64,000 nt of DNA from Methanobacteriales archaeon HGW-Methanobacteriales-1 (GCA_002839705.1 PGYO01000010.1:25299-89298); one strand, 5' to 3'; counted from the stretch's first letter, positions 18,331-27,466 are shown. Program-made: numbers and translations. Notes: a model not told the origin generated them from the letters alone.

Positions 18331-19317
18331 TCAAGTTAAACCAATAAGTAACAAGGCCACTCCTAAATAGATGGCCAGGGTGATTATATCACTTACAATT
18401 GTGGCCAGAGGCCCGGTGGCAACTGCTGGATCGAAATTTAGTTTTTTAAAGATTAGGGGCGATATGGTGGCTATAATAACTGATGCTATTATACTAAAAA
18501 ACATGGAAAGGAATATTATGGCCCCTAATAAAGGATTAGATCGGGTTATAAAGGCCATTAGTCCGGCTAAAAGTCCAGATACCAGAGCTATAACTGCGGC
18601 CACTTTTATTTCTCGAATAATATAAAACCTCATGTTTAGGTGGGTATCCAGGGCCATGCTCCGAATAATTAAGGCTTCTGATTGAGTACCTGCAGCGTCA
18701 CTCATATAGACCATGATGGGAATGAATGCCGCCAGTGCAATAAAGCTGGATAGGAGACTTTCAAAACGAGCAATAAGTGAAGCAGCAGCAATACCACCCA
18801 TAACTCCAATTATGAGCCATGGAAGTCGGGAACGGATCATGTGTGCTGTGCTGGATTGAATAGATGTATATTCCTCCCCTACCTTGTGAAAAATACCTCC
18901 AAATTTGAATATATCTTCCTGAACTTCTTTATTAAAAATGCGCAGGATGTCATAGTGGGTAATTATTCCTAAAAAATCATTTCCATTTTCAATTACGGGA
19001 ATCGACTTTAATCCGTGTGAAAGGGCCAGATAAACCACTTCTTCTGGTTCGGTATTTTTAGTAATGGATATGGGGTCCGGGTGCATCACGGCACTGGCCT
19101 TAAGAGGATGGTCAGAACTCAATAATTTTTTTATGGAAATAACTCCTTGCAGTGAATTGGAGTCATCCAGAACGTAAATATAATCAATATTATCAAATTC
19201 AATACTATTAATTTCCAAATATTCCTCCAATTCTCCTATGGTCTGATTTAGAAGGCAAGTGGGAACTTTAGAGGTGATTAAATTTTCTATTTGATTAGTG
19301 GAGATTTCAGATTTCAT
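18331..19317 (-). CDS. mgtE: MgtE-type divalent cation transporter
   Basis: 328 residues: paired CBS domains at about 15-140 ([21 protein letters not shown] in CBS 2), a connecting helix, then five membrane helices of the MgtE integral domain ([104 protein letters not shown]). The conserved [10 protein letters not shown] pore motif is present. It lacks the N-terminal superhelical domain of bacterial MgtE. It imports Mg2+, gated by the CBS module. A 29-bp direct repeat lies in its 5' region. Confidence 0.87.
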   Translation of the reverse strand: MKSEISTNQIENLITSKVPTCLLNQTIGELEEYLEINSIEFDNIDYIYVLDDSNSLQGVISIKKLLSSDHPLKASAVMHPDPISITKNTEPEEVVYLALSHGLKSIPVIENGNDFLGIITHYDILRIFNKEVQEDIFKFGGIFHKVGEEYTSIQSSTAHMIRSRLPWLIIGVMGGIAAASLIARFESLLSSFIALAAFIPIMVYMSDAAGTQSEALIIRSMALDTHLNMRFYIIREIKVAAVIALVSGLLAGLMAFITRSNPLLGAIIFLSMFFSIIASVIIATISPLIFKKLNFDPAVATGPLATIVSDIITLAIYLGVALLLIGLT

Positions 19318-19325
19318 TATTCACC

Positions 19326-19401
19326 ATTATAATTGTTAAATGATTATTTTATTTTATGAACTAATTGTTCAGATTATAATTGTTAAATGATTATTTTATT
19401 T
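19326..19401. repeat. 29-bp exact direct repeat upstream of mgtE-like gene
   Basis: The 29-bp sequence at 19326-19354 (beginning ATTATAATTGTTAAATGATT) is repeated without change at 19373-19401, a period of 47 bp. The first copy ends 9 bp before the transporter start, so the repeat covers its leader and promoter. It is either a recent duplication or a doubled regulatory site. Confidence 0.7.
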
Positions 19402-19456
19402 ATTTAAAACATTAAAATTCTTTTAATGGATATAATAATAGTTAAATTAATAAATT

Positions 19457-20443
19457 TTACTTTTTTATTCCTTTTATTAGTTCCTGAACATCTCCCACGA
19501 ATTCCAGGCCAGAGTTTCTTCCGGTGCCTTCAAAAATTAATTTATTTTTCTTATTATTATCGTAAAGTTTTAAGTTTATTTTAGAATTTAAAGATTCATT
19601 AACTTTAGAAGTCATCTCGCCCTGGGATGGAGCAGGTAAATCCACGCCTTTAGTTCGCTCAGCATCTATGTGGAGCCTATGATGTTTATTAGAAACCTCA
19701 ATTATTATTCTATTATGATCTACTTTTAATTTCTTTATGTGGGATCGGTTATAGGTGCTAAACTTAAAAAGTTGACCATTTAATAGAAATCCGAAAATGA
19801 ATCCTGTAAAATAATTTTTCAGCCAGGGTATCTTAGCAATAGAACCAAAAAGTGATGCATTTTCCTCTTCAAAATGGTTACTCTGCATCCATACCCAGGA
19901 AGAAGGCATGGAAGTTCCCCAATCTTTTTCTAAATAACCTTTTCCCTTATTAAAATCCTTTTTTTGATTATTTATTTCAATATATCCATTTACTTGATGG
20001 TTGAAACTTAAAACTCCGTGATAGCATTCCATGAATGGAACAAAGGAGTACCAACCCATAACTCCTGGTGAAAATACACTAACGGGCCAGGGTATAATGT
20101 TTTTAAATTCAAGACGGGCCTTTATTTGAAGAGAATCTTTATTTAAATTTAAATGGAGTTGCTGGTGTGAGAAAAAATTATCCGCAATTTTCAGCTTAAA
20201 TTCACTTTTTGAGGCTTCAAATTCGTCAATATCAAATTTAAAGTAGTTCATTTCATGATTTCTTGCATCAAAAACCATTATAAATGCATGGGATTTCTCT
20301 TTTTCTTTAGGAAGGGAAATACCAGCTATTATGGCAAAGGCCAGCTCTTCACTGGCATCTACTAATTTGTAGTACCAACCTTCGAAATACCCTTTCTTAG
20401 TTTTACTTCCCTGAAACTGAGAGGGATTGTATTTTTTAAACAT
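19457..20443 (-). CDS. Tocopherol cyclase-like (lipocalin-type) protein
   Basis: 328 residues resembling the tocopherol cyclase family: GYFEGWYYKLVDASEELAFAIIAGI, FSPGVMGWYSFVPFMECYHGVLSF, the diagnostic GKGYLEKDWGTSMPSSWVWMQSNHF and GSIAKIPWL. There is no signal peptide. The plant enzyme closes a chromanol ring; archaeal and bacterial members have no proven substrate and could act on other prenylated lipids. It has its own promoter region containing a 17-bp direct repeat. Confidence 0.8.
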   Translation of the reverse strand: MFKKYNPSQFQGSKTKKGYFEGWYYKLVDASEELAFAIIAGISLPKEKEKSHAFIMVFDARNHEMNYFKFDIDEFEASKSEFKLKIADNFFSHQQLHLNLNKDSLQIKARLEFKNIIPWPVSVFSPGVMGWYSFVPFMECYHGVLSFNHQVNGYIEINNQKKDFNKGKGYLEKDWGTSMPSSWVWMQSNHFEEENASLFGSIAKIPWLKNYFTGFIFGFLLNGQLFKFSTYNRSHIKKLKVDHNRIIIEVSNKHHRLHIDAERTKGVDLPAPSQGEMTSKVNESLNSKINLKLYDNNKKNKLIFEGTGRNSGLEFVGDVQELIKGIKK

Positions 20444-20533
20444 TTAATAGGTATATGTATATTCAATTTTAAGGCTTTTTTGTTTTAGGTGATTGGTGAT
20501 TTGGTGATTTGCTCATATTTGTTTTAGGGTGGT

Positions 20534-20582
20534 TGATGGTAGGTGAATTGATTAATTTTTTAGTGTGATGGTAGGTGAATTG
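20534..20582. repeat. 17-bp direct repeat upstream of tocopherol cyclase-like gene
   Basis: TGATGGTAGGTGAATTG occurs at 20534-20550 and 20566-20582, exactly 32 bp (three helical turns) apart. It lies between two divergent genes, which suits a regulator binding two sites on one DNA face. Confidence 0.6.
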
Positions 20583-20711
20583 TTATTTTTTTTAAATTAT
20601 TAAATATTTTCATATCTTGATTTTTCAACTGAATATTGATACTCCTTAACAATATGGCCTTTTAAAGAACACACTATATTTATTAATTACCGATTACAAA
20701 CTTTGAGGTGC

Positions 20712-21470
20712 ATGAGTTTAGCTAGAATTTTAATTGTTGAAGATGAGGCAATTACTGCCCTGGAACTTACTCGAAGACTGGAAAGATGGGGGTTTGAAGT
20801 CGTAGGGGATGTAGCCAGCGGACAAAGTGCTCTGGAAATGGCGGAAAAGCTTAAACCAGATTTAATTATAATGGATATTAATTTAAAAGGAAAACTAGAT
20901 GGTGTAGATACTGCCAAGGCCATAGCTCAAATTTATGACGTTCCCATTATATTTTTAACTGCACATGGTAATGAAAATATTATACGCAAGGCCCGAACTG
21001 TTAAACCAGCACATTATATAATTAAACCTTACCGGGAGAATGAATTAAAATTCGCAGTGGAGAGTGGAATCGAAAACCACAAAATATTCATGGAACTTAA
21101 AAAGAACGAACTGTCTTATCGGTCCATGGCCAAAAACATCCCGGGTATCGTTTATAGGACTTATCTGGATGAAGAACCACACGTTGAATTTTTAAATGAT
21201 TATTTAAAGGATATTACTGGTTATTCTCCCGAGGGTGTTGAAAAAATTGATTTAGCCGTCCTGGGATCTCTAATTATTGAAGAAGATTTAGACCAAGTAT
21301 TAGATGTTATTAATGAATCTATTAAAACTGGGCTTCCTTACGAGGTTTCTTATAATATTAAGGATCGTGAGGGCAATATTAAATTAATGGAAGAAAAGGG
21401 AAGACCAACTTTAAATGCTCAAAAAAATGTAACCTCTTTGGAGGGAGTTATTTTCCATGCTCTTCACTAG
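20712..21470 (+). CDS. Response regulator: receiver plus PAS domain
   Basis: 252 residues. A receiver domain (1-120) has Glu10/Asp11, phospho-acceptor Asp55 (LIIMDINLKG), Thr83 (FLTAHG) and Lys105 (IKPY). A PAS/PAC-like region follows (SMAKNIPGIVYRTYLDEEPHVEFLNDYLKDITGYSP to EEKGRPTLNAQ). There is no kinase or DNA-binding output. Such receiver-PAS proteins are common in methanogens and probably relay signals to a separate histidine kinase or protein partner. The start is the ATG at 20712; GAGGTG lies immediately before it and a TATA run at 20673-20685 predicts a leader of only a few bases. A TTG at 20703 is the alternative. Confidence 0.85.
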   Translation: MSLARILIVEDEAITALELTRRLERWGFEVVGDVASGQSALEMAEKLKPDLIIMDINLKGKLDGVDTAKAIAQIYDVPIIFLTAHGNENIIRKARTVKPAHYIIKPYRENELKFAVESGIENHKIFMELKKNELSYRSMAKNIPGIVYRTYLDEEPHVEFLNDYLKDITGYSPEGVEKIDLAVLGSLIIEEDLDQVLDVINESIKTGLPYEVSYNIKDREGNIKLMEEKGRPTLNAQKNVTSLEGVIFHALH

Positions 21471-21578
21471 ATTATAGGTATTTAAATCTTCACTAGATTA
21501 TTTAGCATTTAAATAAATTTAAATAAAAAAATTAGAAATAATTTACTTTTTTTAGTGTTTATTGATTTAGATTAATTA

Positions 21579-21878
21579 TTATCTATCTTTAAATTCCAGG
21601 AGTATTTTACAATTTTGGCCTACATAGTCTTTTAAGGGCTTTAAAAGTTTTTTATATCCATCAAAACTTGCTGGTTCAAAGTCTTGTTGTTTGAAAAAAT
21701 ACATAGGGCTCTTTAAAGATGGTGTGGTTAGAACTTGTAATCGTATTATTGGCCCATAAATATTTATTTCGTCTTCTACGATGTTCATTATTGGTTTGGG
21801 ATTGTGATCTATGAAAACAGAATTTTTTTTATTTTCATAGGGTGCTTTTTTTACTATTCCTTCATAATGCTTAATCAT
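21579..21878 (-). CDS. Hypothetical protein
   Basis: 99 residues from the ATG at 21878, which has GGGG 6 bp upstream; an ATG at 21890 is in frame but has no binding site. It has a mixed alpha-beta pattern with no signal peptide, cysteine cluster or known motif (MIKHYEGIVKKAPYENKK ... GQNCKILLEFKDR). Family not recognised. It is single, flanked by plus-strand genes. Confidence 0.55.
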   Translation of the reverse strand: MIKHYEGIVKKAPYENKKNSVFIDHNPKPIMNIVEDEINIYGPIIRLQVLTTPSLKSPMYFFKQQDFEPASFDGYKKLLKPLKDYVGQNCKILLEFKDR

Positions 21879-22137
21879 GGTATGCCCCATTTCGAGCTAA
21901 TTAATTTAATTATGTATTAATTGCTTACTTATATTATAATATATTTTATTATTTTAAGTAATATTAATATGTTATTATTGTTTTGTATAATTTAGTTATT
22001 TTTAATTATTTTATTAATATTTTATTATTCTTTTGTATAACTTAGTTAATAGTATTTTTATGGGTGTGACTTTGATTTAAGTTAATAAATTAAATTCATA
22101 GCGTTAACTTTAATCTTAATTTTAACCAACTAGTATT

Positions 22138-22515
22138 ATGAGTAAAAATTATCTTCCAGAGGAAATGGAATTTTGTTATTTCAAAATAGATTCTGGATTC
22201 ACCTGCGTAAAATTAGATGGAAGTAAATTGATAGTCACCGGCCCTGAAGATGATATAGTGAAACCTTCCCCCGAGAAATGGATAGCCTTCTGGGAAACCT
22301 TAGAAGAAATTGGCCTGTGGACTTGGGAAGCTGACTATGACCGATGTTGTTTGGCCGATGGTTATAGTTGGGAACTAAAAATAGTATATGATGACTATTC
22401 TATTGATTCTACGGGAATGAATCATGGCCCTACCCGAGTGGTTGGTGGAGAACTGGTTTCTTCTATGGAAGAATTTTTAGTGGCCCTGGAGGAGCTGAGT
22501 GGTGTTGAATTTTAG
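22138..22515 (+). CDS. Hypothetical acidic protein
   Basis: 125 residues, acidic, with an unusual density of Trp (WIAFWETLEEIGLWTWEADYD) and three Cys (FTCVKL, RCC). No signal peptide. No ribosome binding site precedes the ATG, so the transcript may be leaderless. I do not recognise a family with certainty. It is isolated by AT-rich spacers on both sides. Confidence 0.6.
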   Translation: MSKNYLPEEMEFCYFKIDSGFTCVKLDGSKLIVTGPEDDIVKPSPEKWIAFWETLEEIGLWTWEADYDRCCLADGYSWELKIVYDDYSIDSTGMNHGPTRVVGGELVSSMEEFLVALEELSGVEF

Positions 22516-22621
22516 GGTTAAAACTGTTTTATTTGTTGTTTAATGATCAGTCTATATCTAAAACTTATAAAAAAAATTAAAAATAATAATAAATAGATGA
22601 GAATTCTAATTTTATTCTCAA

Positions 22622-23518
22622 CTATTTTTTCTTCTCTATTTTAATGCTAATAGGCGGTTTAATATCTTTCTTCCGAATAACCCATATGGCCACTACCAGA
22701 ACAATTAAAACAATTAACCAGACTGGAAACACAAAAATTTGGCTGTGAGTGGTTATGGTTTTGTTGGGAGTGTATCTTCCATAGTTAATGGTTGTTTTTG
22801 CGTCATATAATCCCACATCAAAAATTCCAGGACTCCATGAAGTTTTAAGATAGTACTGATCATCAGGATAAACTCCACCATGCATGGTAATGTTGTGGGA
22901 GTTGAACCATCCTTTAAGTTCTATATTACCGGTCATATTAGCGTAAACTGTTCCTGTATTCTTTACCTGATATGAGAATGTTCCATTCATGAAATTTAGT
23001 AGAAAAGATGGGGTACTTGTATTTTGCAGCTGTAAAGACTCAGTAATTTTCCCGGGAAGGCCCACCGTTATAGGTATTACTAGTTCTGGGACTTGTTGAA
23101 CCTGTAGGCTGGATATGGTTTTATTGTTTAGAGAGTATCCCCTTACCACCAGAGCACCCATAGCATCAAAGTAATTTACATTATCTGGCACATTCACCGT
23201 GAAATGGACCTGCTTCTTTTCCGATGGTTTGAGCAGGAAATTAGTTTCATTAACCGAGATCCATTTAGCTATTCCCTCATCAGAAAATAAAAGGTTCACA
23301 TTATCCATTTGCAACCTTTTATTATCAACGGTGACATTGATAATGTTTTGACCTATATTCTCCACGGTCAATGTCCCTTGATATGTTTGAGGGCCCGTCA
23401 TTTTTAAATGAAATCCACCTGGAGATGCTAAAAGTCCGGTGGCCGATACTGATCCGATACTAACTAATAAAAGTAAAATTAATGATATTAAGCTGAATTT
23501 TTTAATCTTGGAATCCAT
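22622..23518 (-). CDS. Membrane-anchored exoprotein of a secreted trio (DUF916/NEW3-like layout)
   Basis: 298 residues: signal peptide (1-26, ISLILLLLVSIGSVSATG), an ectodomain with two Ig-like beta-sandwich halves, and a C-terminal transmembrane helix (FPVWLIVLIVLVVAIWVI, about 265-285) with a short basic cytosolic tail. The first half (TYQGTLTVENIGQNIINVTVD to FLLKPSEKKQVHFTVNVPDN) resembles the averaged 'extracellular proteins need a base' domains such as DUF916 or NEW3. Bacterial DUF916 proteins sit beside WxL surface proteins; here two paralogous small secreted proteins lie directly upstream. Function is inferred as anchor or scaffold. Confidence 0.6.
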   Translation of the reverse strand: MDSKIKKFSLISLILLLLVSIGSVSATGLLASPGGFHLKMTGPQTYQGTLTVENIGQNIINVTVDNKRLQMDNVNLLFSDEGIAKWISVNETNFLLKPSEKKQVHFTVNVPDNVNYFDAMGALVVRGYSLNNKTISSLQVQQVPELVIPITVGLPGKITESLQLQNTSTPSFLLNFMNGTFSYQVKNTGTVYANMTGNIELKGWFNSHNITMHGGVYPDDQYYLKTSWSPGIFDVGLYDAKTTINYGRYTPNKTITTHSQIFVFPVWLIVLIVLVVAIWVIRKKDIKPPISIKIEKKK

Positions 23519-23728
23519 CTACTTCCTCCAGAATGAAAGTAATTTTAGTTAATATTATATTGTGATATTATTTAAAAAGTAGTGAAATTTTTTAATAATT
23601 TATAAAAATAATCTTTAAATTTATTCTATATGTTATTTAATTTTTATTAGAGTATATTGAAATAAACTTCAATTTATAAAAAAATCTAGATCATCAGGAC
23701 TTTTAAAAATAAAAATAAAAAAAATTAA

Positions 23729-24277
23729 TTAAGGTGTAGTTGGTGCAGAAGCATTTGCAGTAACTGCAGAGAAGTACACGGTTGTAGAGTAGTCACCTGG
23801 AGTGGTTCCAAAAGGAACTTTTAAGTACAGGTTTATTGGTGCTACATTGTAGCTTCCAATAGGTGCTTTGGCCCAATTAGAGTACATTTTGAAGTAACTA
23901 GTAGTAAATGCGGTTGCGGATCCAACAGAACCTCCAGAGTATTGGAAGTTACTTAATGCTATGCTGTTGGTACCGTCAGAGAAATCTCCACTTGCTTTAG
24001 TGTAAACATCAATAGGGACATTTGAGTAAGTAAATAATTCTTCTCCACTTGATCCACCAGTAAAGGTAGTAGTTAAATCATCAGCATCAAGTGAACCGAG
24101 GGTAATGGTTGAGTTGTTTCCTCCACCATTCCATCTAGCAGCAATAGAGATGGTGGGATTAACTGTAACCTGTACTGTCTGGGTGGATGATGCAGATGAA
24201 GCTGCAAAAGCAGGGAAGGCTCCTACAATCATAATTAACGTAAGCATAATTATGCCCAGTATTTTTTTATCCATCAT
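23729..24277 (-). CDS. Small secreted surface protein, paralogue A
   Basis: 182 residues with a classical signal peptide (ILGIIMLTLIMIVGAFPAFAA) and a beta-rich mature region: TQTVQVTVNPTISIAARW, a central VYTKASGDFSDGTNSIALSNFQYSGG, and the ending APINLYLKVPFGTTPGDYSTTVYFSAV. The middle and end align well with the protein at 24902-25486 (VRASGNFISGANNIPLSNFKYNG; YYLTVPMGTTGGTYTTTVYYTAI), so the two are paralogues. AGGAG lies 8 bp before the ATG. The overall style is like WxL or coat-protein domains of bacteria. Probably assembled on the cell surface with the membrane-anchored neighbour. Confidence 0.65.
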   Translation of the reverse strand: MMDKKILGIIMLTLIMIVGAFPAFAASSASSTQTVQVTVNPTISIAARWNGGGNNSTITLGSLDADDLTTTFTGGSSGEELFTYSNVPIDVYTKASGDFSDGTNSIALSNFQYSGGSVGSATAFTTSYFKMYSNWAKAPIGSYNVAPINLYLKVPFGTTPGDYSTTVYFSAVTANASAPTTP

Positions 24278-24298
24278 TTTTTTAAATCTCCTAAAAAT

Positions 24299-24340
24299 AT
24301 TGTTATCACGACAAAAATTAAATTAAATTTTTGTGATTTG
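24299..24340. promoter_or_regulatory. Inverted repeat in the leader of surface protein A
   Basis: CAAAAATT (24312-24319) and AATTTTTG (24326-24333) form a dyad. It is flanked outward by ATCAC (24305-24309) and GTGAT (24333-24337), giving half-sites of the same GTGAT/ATCAC type seen at the adhesin promoter near 60 kb. It lies just upstream of the ribosome binding site, so it could be an operator or an mRNA hairpin. The remaining spacer 24341-24901 has one further site at 24517 and no gene. Confidence 0.4.
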
Positions 24341-24516
24341 ATTTATTTATTTAGGATTTTTTAACATATATATTTTGCGTCTTGATGTTTTTGAAATTGA
24401 TGCTGATAATTGTTAATATCTATTTAAAAATAAAATACGTTCTTATTATCATTTTTTTAAATTAACTATTCTAAACAATTTTGAGCTGAAAATCACATAT
24501 CTTTGAAAAATTAATT

Positions 24517-24534
24517 TGGTGAGTAATATCACAT
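24517..24534. promoter_or_regulatory. Imperfect GTGA-N6-TCAC site
   Basis: TGGTGAGTAATATCACAT has GTGA and TCAC half-sites with 6 bp between them and matches the adhesin operator at 60030 in 13 of 18 positions. A related TTTGGTGAAATAACACAT lies at 25548-25565, 62 bp before the second surface protein gene. Confidence 0.35.
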
Positions 24535-24901
24535 AAGCAAAAAAAGGCCAAAAAATTGTATAAAATAAGAGTTTTTAGTTGTTTATATTATAAAAAAAGA
24601 TTAAAATTTTGTCACCATAGCTTTTCAGTAACATTAAAAGGCCTATATTAAAAAAAATTTAATTTAATTTGTTTATTTATAGGGCAGCATACTTTTTATA
24701 TTATTTACTCATATCGGTACTGATTTTACAAAATGACAGTTTGTTGATGATTAGGCATAATGTGTCCTAGCAATAATCCTTTAATTTTAGTAAATACTGG
24801 GATTAATGGTTAGAATAGGTAACAACTCTTAAGAAAAAATATATGATTTTATTTAATTTTTATTTTAGTAGATGGTATTGTTTTTACTATGGCTTGGTAG
24901 T

Positions 24902-25486
24902 TTATTCCAGTATGGCCGTATAATAAACCGTGGTGGTATAAGTTCCACCGGTGGTTCCCATGGGTACTGTTAGATAATAATTACCATAAACGGTGTCATC
25001 TACGGATCCTATGAATCCGCTCCCCATAGGCCAGGATTTAACCCGGGTATTGGTGGTGGTAAAAGAAGTTTTAGCTAGAGCGGAGTTGGAAAATCCATTG
25101 TATTTAAAATTACTCAAAGGAATATTATTAGCTCCACTAATAAAATTACCACTGGCTCTTACATATAAATTTAAATCGTCCCCACCAGGGAAAAGTTCCC
25201 AGGCACTTACATCTACTCGTGAGACTGATGGATAAGATGATTCCAATCCATCTGGAAGTTTAACACCTAAATTAACATTAGAAGTTACGGTAAGGGATAC
25301 GGAAGGCAATATTCCACTGGCCATGGGTGTAACTCCAGAAGTGGTGTTATTGGTCTTGTTGGAAGAATTATTAGTAAGATTAGTATCATTGGCCGAATTA
25401 GAAGTGGTTAGGGATCCAAAAAATAGGCCAGATCCTATTATTACTACTATGAATAAAATAAAAAATGTATTTTGAAATTCTCCCAA
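24902..25486 (-). CDS. Small secreted surface protein, paralogue B
   Basis: 194 residues. A hydrophobic N-terminus (FFILFIVVIIGSGLFFGSL) is followed by a Thr/Ser/Asn linker with several sequons (NLTNNSSNKTNNTTSG), then a beta-rich domain homologous to the protein at 23729-24277 in its central ASGNFISGANNIPLSNFKYNG and final YYLTVPMGTTGGTYTTTVYYTA. The signal is more anchor-like than that of its paralogue and has no obvious cleavage site, so this copy may stay membrane-tethered. It lies upstream of the other two trio genes on the same strand but is separated from them by a 624-bp spacer. Confidence 0.65.
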   Translation of the reverse strand: MGEFQNTFFILFIVVIIGSGLFFGSLTTSNSANDTNLTNNSSNKTNNTTSGVTPMASGILPSVSLTVTSNVNLGVKLPDGLESSYPSVSRVDVSAWELFPGGDDLNLYVRASGNFISGANNIPLSNFKYNGFSNSALAKTSFTTTNTRVKSWPMGSGFIGSVDDTVYGNYYLTVPMGTTGGTYTTTVYYTAILE

Positions 25487-25680
25487 AAATTATCCCTCCA
25501 ATATAACTAAAATTTCATTGTATGGAACTATTAATTATCTTTTGTGGTTTGGTGAAATAACACATAACCTATAATTTGTATTTTATAATAGATAATTTAA
25601 TCCTAGTAAGTAATTCATAATCAAGTAAAAGGATTAGAATAAATAATTGCATATTGTAATTTTAATGGGAGGAATTATTA

Positions 25681-25914
25681 GTGGAAATTGGAAAACTAAA
25701 TGCCTATTACTTGAAATCGGAATTAAAAGTAGGGAAAACAAATACTGAAATAGCTCAGGCCCTGCTTTGCAGTGCCACCGAGGAAAAACTACAGGATGTG
25801 GTTGATGAATATTTATTTAACCATGAAGATCCAAAACTTCCAGAGCTGGTTATGTTTTTAAAAAATAAGGGCCATTATGCCACATTTTTAGATAGGGAAG
25901 TTTTCGTTCCTTAA
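25681..25914 (+). CDS. Small hypothetical protein
   Basis: 77 residues starting at GTG 25681, supported by GGGAGG 8 bp upstream. Helical, acidic, soluble (NTEIAQALLCSATEEKLQDVVDEYL ... HEDPKLPELVMFLKNKGHYATFL). No family recognised. Its start context is among the strongest in this part of the window, so it is likely expressed. Confidence 0.6.
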   Translation: MEIGKLNAYYLKSELKVGKTNTEIAQALLCSATEEKLQDVVDEYLFNHEDPKLPELVMFLKNKGHYATFLDREVFVP

Positions 25915-26331
25915 TCTTTTTTAATATATTATGAGGTTGTCTCATAAATTTGTTATTAAAATCCAATTTAAACTATTTTTTTTAGCTCTTAATTTTTTCC
26001 CCGGCTGATGAAAGGTGAGAATAACTTTTTGAAAAAAGGGAAATCATAATCACTGATATCACCTTCAAAAAAGAAAATATGATTGTTAAAATAAATTATA
26101 ATGGTATTTTTGCAGTTAATGTCCCGGATGGGCCCAAATAAGAGGATAAAGTAGAATAAACAGCAAATCGGTTTTTCAGTTAAAAGAGTAGATAAGTTCT
26201 ATTAAGGATATAAATTGATTCCTTCTTTGCAGGTAATAAATATTAAAGTCTAAAATCAGTTAGGAGGAAATATTATATATTTCTAATTAAATAAAAAAAA
26301 ATAGTTAAAATTTTTAAGGGGTTGGAAAAAA
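25915..26331. other. Spacer with decayed sequence: IS-like end, coding-like fragment, orphan ribosome binding site
   Basis: Three oddities and no intact gene. ATGAG-GTTGT-CTCAT at 25931-25945 is an inverted repeat similar in style to insertion-sequence ends (GAGGTTGTCTCA). From about 26028 to the stop at 26139-26141 an open stretch reads as plausible protein (TDITFKKENMIVKINYNG, ending PDGPK) without a start codon, suggesting a gene remnant. TTAGGAGGAAA at 26260-26270 is a strong binding site with no start codon after it. Confidence 0.35.
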
Positions 26332-27273
26332 GTGGAATTAGAAGGTGAAATGAAATTAAAACAGAAAAGCATTAAAAAAGGATGGATGAACTATCTTTTA
26401 ACTGGAGGAGGGAAAATTAACGAAGATAAACTATCAAGTCCAGCCACTGATCCAAAAAAGACAGTAATCACATTTATAGTGCTGACCTTTGCTTTATCCT
26501 CCATTTTCTGGTACCTTATATCTAAGACGCCTTTAGTTGCGGATAATGCCACTATTATACTTCTCTATACTGTTGGTTCTATGTGGTGTCCTGCCCTTGC
26601 TGCGGTTATTACACGTTTATACTACCAGCGGAATTTGAAGGGGTTTGGAGTTGGTATGGGAAAACCGATCTGGCTGCTTGTTGGTATCCTGCTCCCGATT
26701 GCTGCCGGGCTCCTCATGTTTGGTGTAGCATGGATCTCCGGCGTAGCGCCTTTTAACCCCGCTGGGGCTGCAAATATCCTTACAATTAGTTTCATACCTT
26801 CTTTATTGCTGGCAATTCTTTATAACTGTTTTTTTGCTGCTGGTGAAGAGTTTGGTTGGCGTGGATTTTTGGTACCAGAACTGGCCCGATTCCAGACATT
26901 CACTTCAGTTGCCCTTTTATCCGCTGCCATATGGACTATCTGGCATTTCCCCCTAATCCTCTTTGGTTCTTATCATGGGACCGGATCACTCATATTCTCC
27001 CTGGCCGTTTTTATTCCCTCGGTGATGGGTGCTGGTTTAATCCTAGCCTGGCTTCGTATCAAATCTGGAAGTGTCTGGGTGGCAGTGCTTTTCCATGGAT
27101 TCTGGAATTACTTCATCCAGCAGTTCTATCCGGTACTCACCAAGACCACCGCTGCTGGAGAGATGATGCTGGGTGAGTTTGGATGGTTTGTGGCACTCAT
27201 GTATGTGATTCTTGCTCTCATATTTTGGCATTATAGAAATAAACTGCCCCAGCTACCGGCAGAAGGAGTATAA
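26332..27273 (+). CDS. CPBP family intramembrane protease
   Basis: 313 residues with eight or so membrane helices. The CPBP motifs are present: motif 1 EEFGWRGFLVPEL (about residue 180, the variant seen in larger CPBP proteins), motif 2 TIWHFPLILFG (about 203), and motif 3 LFHGFWNYF near 247. Such enzymes cut or bind membrane proteins and may mediate CAAX processing or self-immunity. The middle of the gene is clearly richer in G+C than its neighbours (codons such as CTG, CTC, CCG, GCC), and decayed sequence precedes it, which suggests import from another methanogen lineage. The start is uncertain: GTG at 26332 with AAGGGG upstream, or ATG at 26350. Confidence 0.85.
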   Translation: MELEGEMKLKQKSIKKGWMNYLLTGGGKINEDKLSSPATDPKKTVITFIVLTFALSSIFWYLISKTPLVADNATIILLYTVGSMWCPALAAVITRLYYQRNLKGFGVGMGKPIWLLVGILLPIAAGLLMFGVAWISGVAPFNPAGAANILTISFIPSLLLAILYNCFFAAGEEFGWRGFLVPELARFQTFTSVALLSAAIWTIWHFPLILFGSYHGTGSLIFSLAVFIPSVMGAGLILAWLRIKSGSVWVAVLFHGFWNYFIQQFYPVLTKTTAAGEMMLGEFGWFVALMYVILALIFWHYRNKLPQLPAEGV

Positions 27274-27289
27274 AGAAAAAAAATTTAAA

Positions 27290-27320
27290 ACCCCCTCCCA
27301 AGGGGAACTATCTCTTTTTT
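27290..27320 (+). terminator. C/G hairpin terminator after CPBP gene
   Basis: CCCC (27292-27295) pairs with GGGG (27302-27305) over a 6-bp loop, followed by a T-rich run at 27311-27320. Being GC-rich, it stands out from the T-tract endings of other genes here, in line with foreign origin of the gene. Confidence 0.5.
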
Positions 27321-27466
27321 AAGTTTTTACTTTTTTTAGATGGCTAATAAAACAAGAGCATCTCTAAAATAAAGTCACAAAAACAGTCTTCAAAATATCT
27401 TCAAAATCTAAATTAAAAAAAGAAATATAGAATATTTAAATGATTAAAAGAAGTAAGTTATTGATT

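Noticed and set aside
19318..19456. Possible Mg riboswitch before the MgtE-like gene
   Set aside because: The leader shows only direct repeats and no recognisable M-box or paired structure; the bases are almost all A and T.
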